From assembly GCA_035526665.1 (NCBI GenBank), contig DATLBY010000204.1:1-6349 (forward strand): a stretch of DNA of 6,349 nucleotides, read 5' to 3'. Positions 1 to 5,506 of the stretch are shown in pieces. Positions within the stretch are counted from its first letter, which is position 1. Each line of letters begins with the position of its first letter. The translations under genes were made by a program, and so were the position numbers. The stretch is from DATLBY01 sp035526665 (GTDB lineage Bacteria; Acidobacteriota; Terriglobia; Bryobacterales; Bryobacteraceae). The notes beneath the pieces were generated by a model. The model searched no databases, was not told the origin of the DNA, and was given only the letters and a program-made list of their open reading frames with translations.

Positions 1-315
1 CCAGCCGGGCGGCTCATGGGCTTGATAAGTTTGGTTCAACCGGAACACCATCCGCCGGTACTCTAAAACGGAGAACACATTGAGCGCAGTTCCTATCGCG
101 ACGCTCGCGATACCCAGCCACAGTGTCAGTCCGTGCCGGGCGCCGGATGCATTATGGCTGAGCATCGGTATCTCTCGCAAAAACAGCGAAAAACGCGCAA
201 TTACGAAGCCAAAACCCATCATCGCAAGACTTGTCCGCGTGTACGCCAGCAGCGTCCGCTCTGCCGCGAGATACTCACGTATATCCGGCCTGGCACGTTC
301 CAACGGTATGCTCAT
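1..315 (-). CDS. DUF202 (YidH-like) small inner-membrane protein, partial at C-terminus
   Basis: This frame starts at the ATG at 315-313 and stays open for 105 codons to the window edge, so the C-terminus is missing. The N-terminal part holds the DUF202 signature, an Ala-Glu-Arg-Thr run followed by Tyr-Thr-Arg-Thr-Ser-Leu-Ala (about residues 18-31). Two hydrophobic segments follow, about residues 29-47 and 64-86, ending in a Leu-Glu-Tyr-Arg-Arg turn. YidH-type proteins are about 115 residues with three membrane spans, so the third span probably lies beyond position 1. The start codon overlaps the TGA of the upstream persulfide dioxygenase gene (ATGA, 312-315). I see no good Shine-Dalgarno site, so translation is probably coupled. 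The family's biochemical function is not established. Its place as third gene of an ArsR-controlled sulfur operon suggests a membrane role in the same stress response, which is inference. Confidence 0.85.
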   Translation of the reverse strand, partial: MSIPLERARPDIREYLAAERTLLAYTRTSLAMMGFGFVIARFSLFLREIPMLSHNASGARHGLTLWLGIASVAIGTALNVFSVLEYRRMVFRLNQTYQAHEPPGW

Positions 316-1694
316 GTGGGAAGGTTCTGCTCTTTCCAGGCCCCCATTCCTCCGGCGATGTTGATAATGTGCTGGAACCCGGCGCGCGCCAGGACACTGG
401 CCGCAATGCTCGAGCGATAGCCACTGCCGCAGACCACGTGCACGGGGCGGTCCTGCGGGACGTCGTGTGTACGCTTGGGAAGCTCACCGCCGGGGATGTG
501 AGTGGCTCCGGCAATGTGACCAGAATTCCATTCACCCTGGCTGCGCACATCCAGCACGAAGGGCCGCTCCGCAAGCTGGTCTGCCAGCTCTCGGACGGAC
601 TGCTGCGGAAGGTACTCCTGCTCGAATCCTGCCTCAATCCATGCCGCCATGCCACCCTTCAGGTAGCCCCGAACATCATCCAGACCTACCCGGATCAGCG
701 ATCGCCGGGCCGCCTCCAGATCCGTTCCGTCGTTGCCAACCAGAAGGATCGGCCGATCGTACGCAACGACCCAGCCCGCCCACATCGAGAGATTCTGTCC
801 GGCTCCAATGTTTAGAGACTTCGGAATGTGGGCGCCTCCAAAAGCCTCCGGCCGCCTTAAATCAATAATTACGGCCTCCAGCGTATCAGCCAGCTCGCGA
901 AACTTGGCGGCGGAGTGCGCTTCCGCGCCTGGAATACTCTCCAGCAAGGGCGGCCCCTCGGAATTCAGGTGTTTCATGCGCCGGTAGTAGTCGGGCGCCG
1001 GAGGAAGCGTTTTAAGTAGGATATCGACGAACTCTGCTTCCGGCCGGTCTGCCATGAATACATTGCAGAAACGCTCGTAGCCCAGTGTCGAATGCTCCCG
1101 TTCACCCATTCCCGCGCCGCAGAGGGAGCCCGCGCCGTGTCCAGGATAGAGCTCCACGCCATCCGGGAGGTTGTCCACACGCGTGCGAACACTTTGATAA
1201 AGAAGGTGGGCCAGGCGCGTCTTCGCCTCCTCGCCCAACAGGTCCGGCCTGCCAACCGAGCCGACGAAGATGAAGTCTCCGGTAAAAAGCGCCACCGGCT
1301 GGCCGCAGCGCGACTTCTCATACACGAGAAAACTCAGATGCTCGGGCGTGTGGCCCGGTGTGTGCACGGCTACCAGGCGCAGGTCGCCCAGTTCCACCTC
1401 GTCGCCGTCGCGAAACTTACGATGAGCGAACTGGTAGGCATAATCTTCGCCCTCGTCGTGCCCGCTGAGCCAGAGTTGCGCGCTGGTGACTTTCGCCAGC
1501 GCCGTGGCTCCTGAGGCATAGTCTGCGTGAATATGTGTTTCCAAAACGTGGGTGATGCTAAGACGGTTCGTTTCTGCGTACTTCAGGTAGACGTCGATAT
1601 CGCGTCTCGGATCGATCACCAATGCCTTGCCCTGCGACGCCAGCAGGTACGAATAATGGGCCAGCCCGGGGACTTCGAATTGTTGGAGCTTCAT
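312..1694 (-). CDS. CstB-like persulfide dioxygenase-rhodanese fusion (MBL fold + pseudo-rhodanese + rhodanese)
   Basis: The 460-residue protein has three domains. Residues 1-250 are a metallo-beta-lactamase fold of the ETHE1/persulfide dioxygenase type: Thr-His-Ile-His-Ala-Asp-Tyr (H54, H56, D58), Thr-Pro-Gly-His (H115), Gly-Asp (D140) and a Gly-His-Gly near 186. By homology to ETHE1 the mononuclear iron ligands would be H54, H115 and D140. Residues about 265-355 are a rhodanese-like domain whose catalytic Cys position is Gly (about 320), so it is probably inactive. Residues about 365-458 are a second rhodanese with an intact Val-Cys-Gly-Ser-Gly-Tyr-Arg loop (C422). This order, including the dead middle domain, matches staphylococcal CstB, which oxidises persulfides and forms thiosulfate in the cytoplasm. 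The protein likely clears sulfane sulfur made from sulfide. A GAGGG site precedes the ATG, which overlaps the arsR stop by ATGA, so the two are co-transcribed. Confidence 0.92.
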   Translation of the reverse strand: MKLQQFEVPGLAHYSYLLASQGKALVIDPRRDIDVYLKYAETNRLSITHVLETHIHADYASGATALAKVTSAQLWLSGHDEGEDYAYQFAHRKFRDGDEVELGDLRLVAVHTPGHTPEHLSFLVYEKSRCGQPVALFTGDFIFVGSVGRPDLLGEEAKTRLAHLLYQSVRTRVDNLPDGVELYPGHGAGSLCGAGMGEREHSTLGYERFCNVFMADRPEAEFVDILLKTLPPAPDYYRRMKHLNSEGPPLLESIPGAEAHSAAKFRELADTLEAVIIDLRRPEAFGGAHIPKSLNIGAGQNLSMWAGWVVAYDRPILLVGNDGTDLEAARRSLIRVGLDDVRGYLKGGMAAWIEAGFEQEYLPQQSVRELADQLAERPFVLDVRSQGEWNSGHIAGATHIPGGELPKRTHDVPQDRPVHVVCGSGYRSSIAASVLARAGFQHIINIAGGMGAWKEQNLPT

Positions 1695-2044
1695 CGTTTC
1701 CCTCGTGTTGTGGGAGCTTCAGGCTGGGTCAGGCTCTCCAGTTGTTCGCGTGCATCCTGTGAGGCGCTGCGGCAGACCAGCTCACAAAGCCGGAAGATCA
1801 CTGGGTCGGCAATGGAATAGTAGATGCTGTTGCCCTCGCGCCGCCGTGCCACTAATCCGGCTGCGTGCAGCGCCAAGAGGTGCTTGGAGATATTAGGCTG
1901 GTTGCCTTGCAGCAACTCGACAATTTCACCCACAGTCCGGCGGCCGTGCTCCAGCGCCCGCAAAATCCGCAAGCGCTGCGGTTCCCCGAGCATCCGGAAA
2001 CGCCGCGCCACCAGTTCGATCATTCGATCGGATAAGGGAGGCAT
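1691..2044 (-). CDS. ArsR-family winged-helix repressor, probable sulfide/persulfide sensor
   Basis: The 117-residue protein has the classic ArsR fold: Arg-Met-Leu-Gly-Glu-Pro-Gln-Arg-Leu-Arg-Ile-Leu (about 17-28), a recognition helix in Gly-Asn-Gln-Pro-Asn-Ile-Ser-Lys-His-Leu (about 47-56), and a wing ending Gly-Asn-Ser-Ile-Tyr-Tyr-Ser-Ile (71-78). There is no CxC metal motif in the DNA-binding part. The only cysteines are C87 and C91, one turn apart in the C-terminal dimerisation helix. BigR/SqrR-type persulfide sensors instead use one Cys before the recognition helix and one in the last helix, so a different thiol geometry, or metal binding, is possible. It heads the minus-strand operon and is divergent from a YgaP-like rhodanese. 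E. coli ygaV-ygaP shows the same partnership in tandem. It probably represses both arms through the dyad in the short intergenic gap, with relief by sulfane sulfur. Confidence 0.9.
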   Translation of the reverse strand: MPPLSDRMIELVARRFRMLGEPQRLRILRALEHGRRTVGEIVELLQGNQPNISKHLLALHAAGLVARRREGNSIYYSIADPVIFRLCELVCRSASQDAREQLESLTQPEAPTTRGKR

Positions 2045-2048
2045 TACA

Positions 2049-2077
2049 TTGACTATATGACCATGCGGTGATACAGT
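2049..2077 (+). promoter_or_regulatory. Promoter for the YgaP-like rhodanese gene
   Basis: A TTGACT -35 (2049-2054) and a TACAGT -10 (2072-2077) are separated by exactly 17 bp. Transcription would start near 2084, giving a leader of about 14 nt that still includes the AGAGAG ribosome-binding site before the ATG at 2098. The -10 to -35 interval coincides with the candidate ArsR operator, so repression by occlusion is expected. Confidence 0.55.
2052..2077. promoter_or_regulatory. Candidate ArsR operator, 11-4-11 imperfect inverted repeat
   Basis: The left arm ACTATATGACC (2052-2062) and the right arm GGTGATACAGT (2067-2077) are inverted copies matching at 9 of 11 positions, around a 4-bp centre ATGC. 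The length and AT-bearing arms fit ArsR-family operators. The site lies inside the 53-bp gap between the arsR and rhodanese starts and covers core elements of both promoters. Assignment to this ArsR protein is inferred from position. Confidence 0.6.
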
Positions 2078-2084
2078 GTGTCAA
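2052..2084 (-). promoter_or_regulatory. Promoter for the arsR operon, overlapping the opposite promoter
   Basis: Read on the minus strand, a perfect TTGACA -35 lies at 2084-2079. Possible -10 boxes are TCATAT (2060-2055, 18-bp spacer) or TATAGT (2057-2052, better match but a long 21-bp spacer). Either choice starts transcription almost at the arsR ATG (2044), so the message would be leaderless or nearly so. The exact -10 is uncertain. Confidence 0.4.
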
Positions 2085-2097
2085 GAGAGATTCTCCA

Positions 2098-2631
2098 ATG
2101 CTAAAACTGATTTCGCCCGAAGAGGCCAGAACGTCCGGGCTCGAGGCTGTGGATGTTCGCGAATTTCCCGAGTTTGCCGCCGGCGCGATTCGCGGCTCTC
2201 GTATCGTGCCGCTCGCTACCCTTTCAGAGAAAGCGGCGTCATGGGATCGGAAAGAACCTCTGTTACTGGTCTGCCGTAGCGGCAGACGCGCAATGCAGGG
2301 GGCCGAAACCCTGGAGCGTCTAGGTTTTCAGGATTTGCAGGTCCTGGACGGCGGCATCGACGCCTGGTCCAAGGCAGGGCTGCCCCTGCAAACGTTGACG
2401 AAAAGGCCGTGGTCGCTGGAGCGGCAGGTGCGGGTGATCGCGGGCGCACTGGTGTTTGTCTTTACTGTGTTGGGGTTGACAGTTTCGCAGTGGTTCAACG
2501 CGGCCACAATCTTCGTCGGCTCCGGCCTTGTCTTTGCGGGAGTTAGCGACGTCTGCCTTATGGCAACTGTTTTGGGTAAGGCTCCTTGGAACCGGGTCGA
2601 CGCTGCGAACTTTGACGCCACAAAATGTTGA
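2098..2631 (+). CDS. ygaP: YgaP-like membrane-anchored rhodanese (rhodanese + DUF2892)
   Basis: The 177-residue protein has a single rhodanese domain (about residues 4-98): Asp-Val-Arg-Glu at 19-22 and the active loop Val-Cys-Arg-Ser-Gly-Arg-Arg with C59. Two membrane spans follow, about 111-130 and 134-151, then the DUF2892 ending with Gly-Val-Ser-Asp-Val-Cys-Leu-Met and Lys-Ala-Pro-Trp-Asn-Arg. Size and layout match E. coli YgaP (about 174 residues), a cytoplasm-facing membrane thiosulfate sulfurtransferase. I chose the ATG at 2098 because AGAGAG lies 8-14 nt upstream and the protein then begins like the family. An upstream in-frame GTG at 2068 lies within the promoter. It is divergent from arsR and probably relays persulfide sulfur at the membrane, complementing the cytoplasmic CstB-like enzyme. 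C153 in the tail is a second conserved-looking Cys. Confidence 0.92.
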   Translation: MLKLISPEEARTSGLEAVDVREFPEFAAGAIRGSRIVPLATLSEKAASWDRKEPLLLVCRSGRRAMQGAETLERLGFQDLQVLDGGIDAWSKAGLPLQTLTKRPWSLERQVRVIAGALVFVFTVLGLTVSQWFNAATIFVGSGLVFAGVSDVCLMATVLGKAPWNRVDAANFDATKC

Positions 2632-2703
2632 CCAGACGAGAGTCGTTTCGGGCCGGCAGCGCTAAATTTCAGGTGCTCCCCCGCCGCCTGGCATCTAACT
2701 GTC

Positions 2704-2709
2704 GGAGGA
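2704..2709 (+). promoter_or_regulatory. Strong Shine-Dalgarno site of the small candidate selenoprotein gene
   Basis: GGAGGA sits 7 nt before the ATG at 2717. It is the best ribosome-binding site in the window and is the main reason to believe that the short frame behind it is translated. The 85 bp after the rhodanese stop contain no clear terminator, so co-transcription with that gene is plausible. Confidence 0.75.
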
Positions 2710-2716
2710 ATTCAAC

Positions 2717-2878
2717 ATGCCGGAATGGGCTATTGTCCTGCTATTTATAGGCGCTTACGTTGTGCTCATGCGCTGGGTCTTACCGGCCGCCGGTATTCCG
2801 ACCTGAATGGCTGGTTCTTGCCGCGCCGGGTCCCGGCGTGATAAAAACCAGCGGGATGGCGCCTCAGGCTCCGATTAA
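2717..2878 (+). CDS. Candidate small membrane selenoprotein with in-frame UGA (Sec30-x4-Cys35)
   Basis: From the ATG at 2717, 29 codons encode an N-terminal membrane span (about residues 3-22: Trp-Ala-Ile-Val-Leu-Leu-Phe-Ile-Gly-Ala-Tyr and on), then Arg-Trp-Val-Leu-Pro and Gly-Ile-Pro-Thr. The next codon is TGA (2804-2806). The frame then continues with Met-Ala-Gly-Ser-Cys and a polar, charged tail to TAA at 2876-2878, giving 53 residues if UGA is read as selenocysteine. Sec30 and Cys35 would form a redox pair just outside the membrane. A SECIS-like hairpin follows the UGA immediately. The gene lies 85 bp after the membrane rhodanese, so a role in persulfide or selenium redox chemistry is plausible but unproven. 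I cannot name a family. If UGA is a true stop, the product is a 29-residue membrane peptide (2717-2806). No SelA, SelB or tRNA-Sec gene is in the window. Confidence 0.6.
2804..2852 (+). promoter_or_regulatory. SECIS-like two-tier hairpin directly after the in-frame UGA
   Basis: The outer stem pairs GCTGGTT (2810-2816) with AACCAGC (2846-2852), 7 bp without mismatch. A 5x5 internal loop (2817-2821 and 2841-2845) separates it from an inner stem of 8 bp (2822-2829 with 2833-2840, one G-U). The apical loop is GUC, or GGUCC if the last pair opens. The upper stem begins 15 nt after the UGA and the GGUC about 22 nt after it. Bacterial SECIS elements such as that of E. coli fdhF have an upper stem at this distance and a loop containing GGUC that binds SelB. 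No U-run follows, which argues against a terminator. Confidence 0.6.
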
Positions 2879-2894
2879 GCGGCATTGTGCAGCG

Positions 2895-2920
2895 ATGCAG
2901 AGGCACCTCCGCCTCCGCAT
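2895..2920. other. Hairpin in the convergent intergenic gap, possible weak terminator
   Basis: ATGC-A-GAGGC (2895-2904) can pair with GCCTC-C-GCAT (2911-2920), nine pairs with one mismatch and a 6-nt loop. It starts 17 nt after the TAA of the small selenoprotein candidate and lies downstream of the convergent GT2 gene. There is no T-run on either strand, so it is at best a Rho-assisted end or a stabilising structure. The rest of 2879-3011 shows nothing I can assign. Confidence 0.3.
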
Positions 2921-3011
2921 ACTTACTGCGGTGTCCCGCTGGTCAAACCGGGTTCTTCCTGATCTGCAGCTCCGTCCGCCTTGCGTCCAGGAAATATTTC
3001 ATAAAATTTGG

Positions 3012-4154
3012 TCAGCCCTTAGGCTGGGACACGCGCCGCTGCTTCCATAAGTCCGCGCTCGAGCGGCGAAACAGGATGCGGGAGGCGTAGATTGTGGCGA
3101 CCATGAGCACGGCAAAAGTGTGCAGGATGGAGGTAATTCGTTTGAAGGGCAGGCTGGCGGGCGTCACGGGATCCACCAGCGCCAGAAAGTACAGCAGAAC
3201 CTGTCCCCCCATGGCTGCCATCCACCAGGGCGCCGGCAGACCGAAGCTGGCGGCCAGGATCAGCATGAGGGCGATCGGCAGCAGCAGGCGTCCAAACTTA
3301 TACGATACATAGTGGAACCATAGGCGGTTGCCGGGTCCAAGCAAGCGGGGATAAGCGGCCAGGATCTGATAGTTACCCGCGAGTGTACGTACTTTGCGAT
3401 CGAACTCCACACTGGGATTGGTTGGATAATCGAAAATCAGTGCGCGTTCATCCGCGATCAGGCGGTACCCCCGGAAAAACGCGCCGAGCGGCTCGTACAT
3501 GTCATCCAACAGAGTTCCAGGCGGGATCGGTACTGTCAATTCGCGGCGCATTGCATAGCAGGCGCCGGTCGCTCCGAAAATCGAATCGAGCCGGCTGAGT
3601 TGCGACCGTACCCAGAATTCGTATCGCCAGTACAGTCCCACATTCTCTTCACCCTGCGAGCTGCCCTTGAGAATCACTAGCCGGGCGCTGACTGCGCCAA
3701 CCTGCGGATCGGCAAATGACTCCATCAGATAGCGCAGGCAGTCGGGGTCGAGCCTCTGCCGGATATCGGTAAAGACAAAGATTTCCCCTCGAGCCGCCTT
3801 CATCGCTTCATTGAGTGCCACCGCTTTGCCCGCCCTGGGTAATTGCAGGACCTGGACGCGATCGCCTCCCACCTGCCGCGCCATTTCCGCCGTCGCATCG
3901 GTGCAGCCGTCGCAGGCAACGATGATTTCGATCTCATCGGCGGGATAGTGCAGCTCGAAGATCGACCGCAGCTTGCTTTCGACAAACGGCTCCCCATTGT
4001 GCACGGCAATCAGCATGGAGACGCTCCGGATGGAGGGCTCCTGCCGCACCGGTCTGCCGCGGCGCTTTGCCAGGATGTACAGCAATGCCGGATATCCAAA
4101 AAGGATATAGACAACAAACGCAATGCCAAGCGAAAACAGAGCTATCCAGGCCAT
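3012..4154 (-). CDS. Membrane GT2-family glycosyltransferase
   Basis: The 380-residue protein starts with a membrane span (about 3-28), followed by a cytoplasmic GT-A domain. Visible motifs are Ile-Ala-Val-His-Asn-Gly-Glu (49-55), Ala-Cys-Asp-Gly-Cys-Thr-Asp (80-86, nucleotide-binding Asp82), Phe-Thr-Asp-Ile-Arg-Gln (128-133, metal-site Asp130), and Leu-Leu-Asp-Asp-Met-Tyr-Glu (215-221, probable catalytic Asp217/218). Arg-Lys-Val-Arg-Thr-Leu-Ala-Gly-Asn-Tyr-Gln (253-263) stands where processive GT2 enzymes carry the QxxRW region. Three C-terminal spans follow (about 283-303, 309-327 and 343-361). This layout is usual for GT2 enzymes that extend a lipid-linked or exported polysaccharide from a nucleotide sugar. 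The exact sugar cannot be told. Its ATG follows the TAA of the upstream GT4 gene with no gap and no clear Shine-Dalgarno site, so the pair is probably co-translated. Confidence 0.9.
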   Translation of the reverse strand: MAWIALFSLGIAFVVYILFGYPALLYILAKRRGRPVRQEPSIRSVSMLIAVHNGEPFVESKLRSIFELHYPADEIEIIVACDGCTDATAEMARQVGGDRVQVLQLPRAGKAVALNEAMKAARGEIFVFTDIRQRLDPDCLRYLMESFADPQVGAVSARLVILKGSSQGEENVGLYWRYEFWVRSQLSRLDSIFGATGACYAMRRELTVPIPPGTLLDDMYEPLGAFFRGYRLIADERALIFDYPTNPSVEFDRKVRTLAGNYQILAAYPRLLGPGNRLWFHYVSYKFGRLLLPIALMLILAASFGLPAPWWMAAMGGQVLLYFLALVDPVTPASLPFKRITSILHTFAVLMVATIYASRILFRRSSADLWKQRRVSQPKG

Positions 4155-5354
4155 TTAATTACCAGAAGCATCGGAAATCTTACGTTCGAAGTCGAGCGTC
4201 ACCTGTTCCCAGGAAAACGACTTCGCGACAAAATTCCAGGCCGCATCCGCTAAGCGGGCCTGTTCGCTCGCGCTGCCCAGCAGTTGCAGGCAGCCTTCCG
4301 CGAAGGCCTCGGCGGAATCGCGCAGCAGGATGTTGCCGCCGTCTGCTACCGGCAGGCCTTCGGCGCCGATCGCCGTGGAAATTACCGGAACGCGGGCTGC
4401 CATAGACTCGTAGATTTTAAGCCGCGTTCCACCGCCGATTCGCAGCGGGACGATGGACACGGCCGCACCCCAGACGTAAGGGCGGATGTCCAGAACAGTG
4501 CCCGTGAGCTGGATGTAGGGGTCGCCCTGGACCAGCGACTGGATGTCGGGATGTGGAGAGCGGCCGACGATCGCCAGTGAGCAGTCCGGCTTGCGGCGGC
4601 GGATGAGAGGAAGAACCTCAGTGACAAACCACTTCATCCCGTCGATGTTGGGCAGCCAATCCATGGACCCGACGAAAACCAGATCCGTGGTAATTTGCCG
4701 GTTTCCGCTGAAGTTGAAGTAATCCAGGTCCACCCCGGTGCCGATGGCATCTACGCGGGTGACCCCAAAAAGAGACTGCATGGTGCTCGAATCCGCCTCC
4801 GACACGGCGATGACCTTGGCCGCCTGGCGGCAGATCTTCTGCTCGTAACGGAACATCCGCTCGGCCTGGAGCCCGAAATAGAATCGCCGTAGCGGATCCG
4901 AGGCCGTATCGCGGTGCCGCCGCCAGATCATTGTCTCCACATTGTGTTGGAACAGCACGGCTTGCGGCAAGCAAGGCAGGTGAGGCGCCGAAACCAGAAA
5001 ATCGCAGATTTGGATGTCAAAGCGCTCGCGCTGCACCAGGTCGGCTAAGCCGGCTTCCATTCGCGGCGAGTAGAAACGGCTGATCGCGACCGGCATCGGG
5101 GAAACCAGTCCCGCTCCCAGTTCCAGCAGGAACCGGGGCGAGCGCTTCGAACTGATCCGGTGAGGAAAGGTATGCAGTCGGGTTGCGTATTCGTGTGCCC
5201 GCGCCGGACCTTCGGTTTGATCGGGCGGCGCTTCAAAGGTGGCGTAGTGGATTTCATGCCGCTGCCGCAGGCGCCGCAGCATTTCGAGAGTTCGGATCTG
5301 CCCGCCCTTGTTGGTCGGATGCAGGAAGTTAGGGTTGACCCACAGGATCTTCAT
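4155..5354 (-). CDS. GT4-family glycosyltransferase (exosortase/EPS-cluster type)
   Basis: With the ATG at 5354 the protein has 399 residues and begins Met-Lys-Ile-Leu-Trp-Val-Asn-Pro, the usual start of GT-B sugar transferases. It has the N-terminal Lys-Gly-Gly-Gln-Ile-Arg-Thr loop (about 16-22), Gln-His-Asn-Val-Glu-Thr (136-141), Val-Ser-Glu-Ala-Asp (184-188), Gly-Thr-Gly-Val-Asp-Leu (205-210), Phe-Val-Gly-Ser-Met-Asp (227-232) and the donor-site run Gly-Gly-Gly-Thr-Arg-Leu-Lys-Ile-Tyr-Glu (307-316). The second Glu of the EX7E motif is E316, but its partner position is Gly. The frame extends upstream to a GTG at 5411, but the first 19 codons are Arg-rich, unlike the family, and would put the start at the promoter. 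It resembles PEP-CTERM/exosortase-associated sugar transferases and probably acts on a nucleotide sugar in exopolysaccharide assembly with the GT2 gene that follows. Confidence 0.88.
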   Translation of the reverse strand: MKILWVNPNFLHPTNKGGQIRTLEMLRRLRQRHEIHYATFEAPPDQTEGPARAHEYATRLHTFPHRISSKRSPRFLLELGAGLVSPMPVAISRFYSPRMEAGLADLVQRERFDIQICDFLVSAPHLPCLPQAVLFQHNVETMIWRRHRDTASDPLRRFYFGLQAERMFRYEQKICRQAAKVIAVSEADSSTMQSLFGVTRVDAIGTGVDLDYFNFSGNRQITTDLVFVGSMDWLPNIDGMKWFVTEVLPLIRRRKPDCSLAIVGRSPHPDIQSLVQGDPYIQLTGTVLDIRPYVWGAAVSIVPLRIGGGTRLKIYESMAARVPVISTAIGAEGLPVADGGNILLRDSAEAFAEGCLQLLGSASEQARLADAAWNFVAKSFSWEQVTLDFERKISDASGN

Positions 5355-5416
5355 CGGAAACTGGCGGCGGTTACGGCGCGGCGAGCCTCTCGTGCGATGG
5401 CAGCGCGTCACTCGGC

Positions 5417-5425
5417 ATCATAGCA
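5417..5425 (-). promoter_or_regulatory. Extended -10 promoter element for the GT4-GT2 operon
   Basis: On the minus strand TGC (5425-5423) directly precedes TATGAT (5422-5417), a TGN-extended -10 with five of six consensus bases. No convincing -35 lies 16-18 bp upstream. Initiation near 5410 would leave a leader of about 55 nt before the ATG at 5354, which supports that start over the GTG at 5411. Confidence 0.4.
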
Positions 5426-5469
5426 TCGGCTTGGCAATCAAGCCCTCACGGCCCCGGCCAAACACCGGA

Positions 5470-5478
5470 TGCTACAAT
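5470..5478 (+). promoter_or_regulatory. Extended -10 promoter element for the amidotransferase gene
   Basis: TGC (5470-5472) directly precedes TACAAT (5473-5478), five of six consensus bases. The -35 region is GC-rich and unconvincing. Initiation near 5485 would give a leader of about 20 nt containing AGGAAA (5498-5503) ahead of the ATG at 5507. The element mirrors the GT4 promoter (GATGCTA shared as an inverted repeat). Confidence 0.45.
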
Positions 5479-5506
5479 GATCGGAAGCAGTTCATTCAGG
5501 AAATCC

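Noticed and set aside
231..815. 194-codon plus-strand frame opposite the dioxygenase gene
   Set aside because: The minus-strand frame encodes clear rhodanese and MBL domains. The opposite frame has no recognisable motifs and is a GC-rich shadow.
2068..2097. GTG start at 2068 adding ten residues to the rhodanese
   Set aside because: It lies between the -35 and -10 of the best promoter and has no ribosome-binding site. The ATG at 2098 has AGAGAG and a family-like N-terminus.
2810..2852. Reading the hairpin after the UGA as a Rho-independent terminator
   Set aside because: No U-run follows the stem, the structure has a symmetric internal loop, and the frame continues through it to a TAA.
2760..3050. 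96-codon plus-strand frame across the intergenic gap
   Set aside because: No ribosome-binding site, no recognisable domain, a frame different from the small candidate gene, and overlap with the 3' end of the GT2 gene.
5355..5411. GTG start at 5411 adding 19 residues to the GT4 protein
   Set aside because: The extension is Arg-rich and unlike GT4 N-termini, and its start would sit almost at the predicted transcription start.
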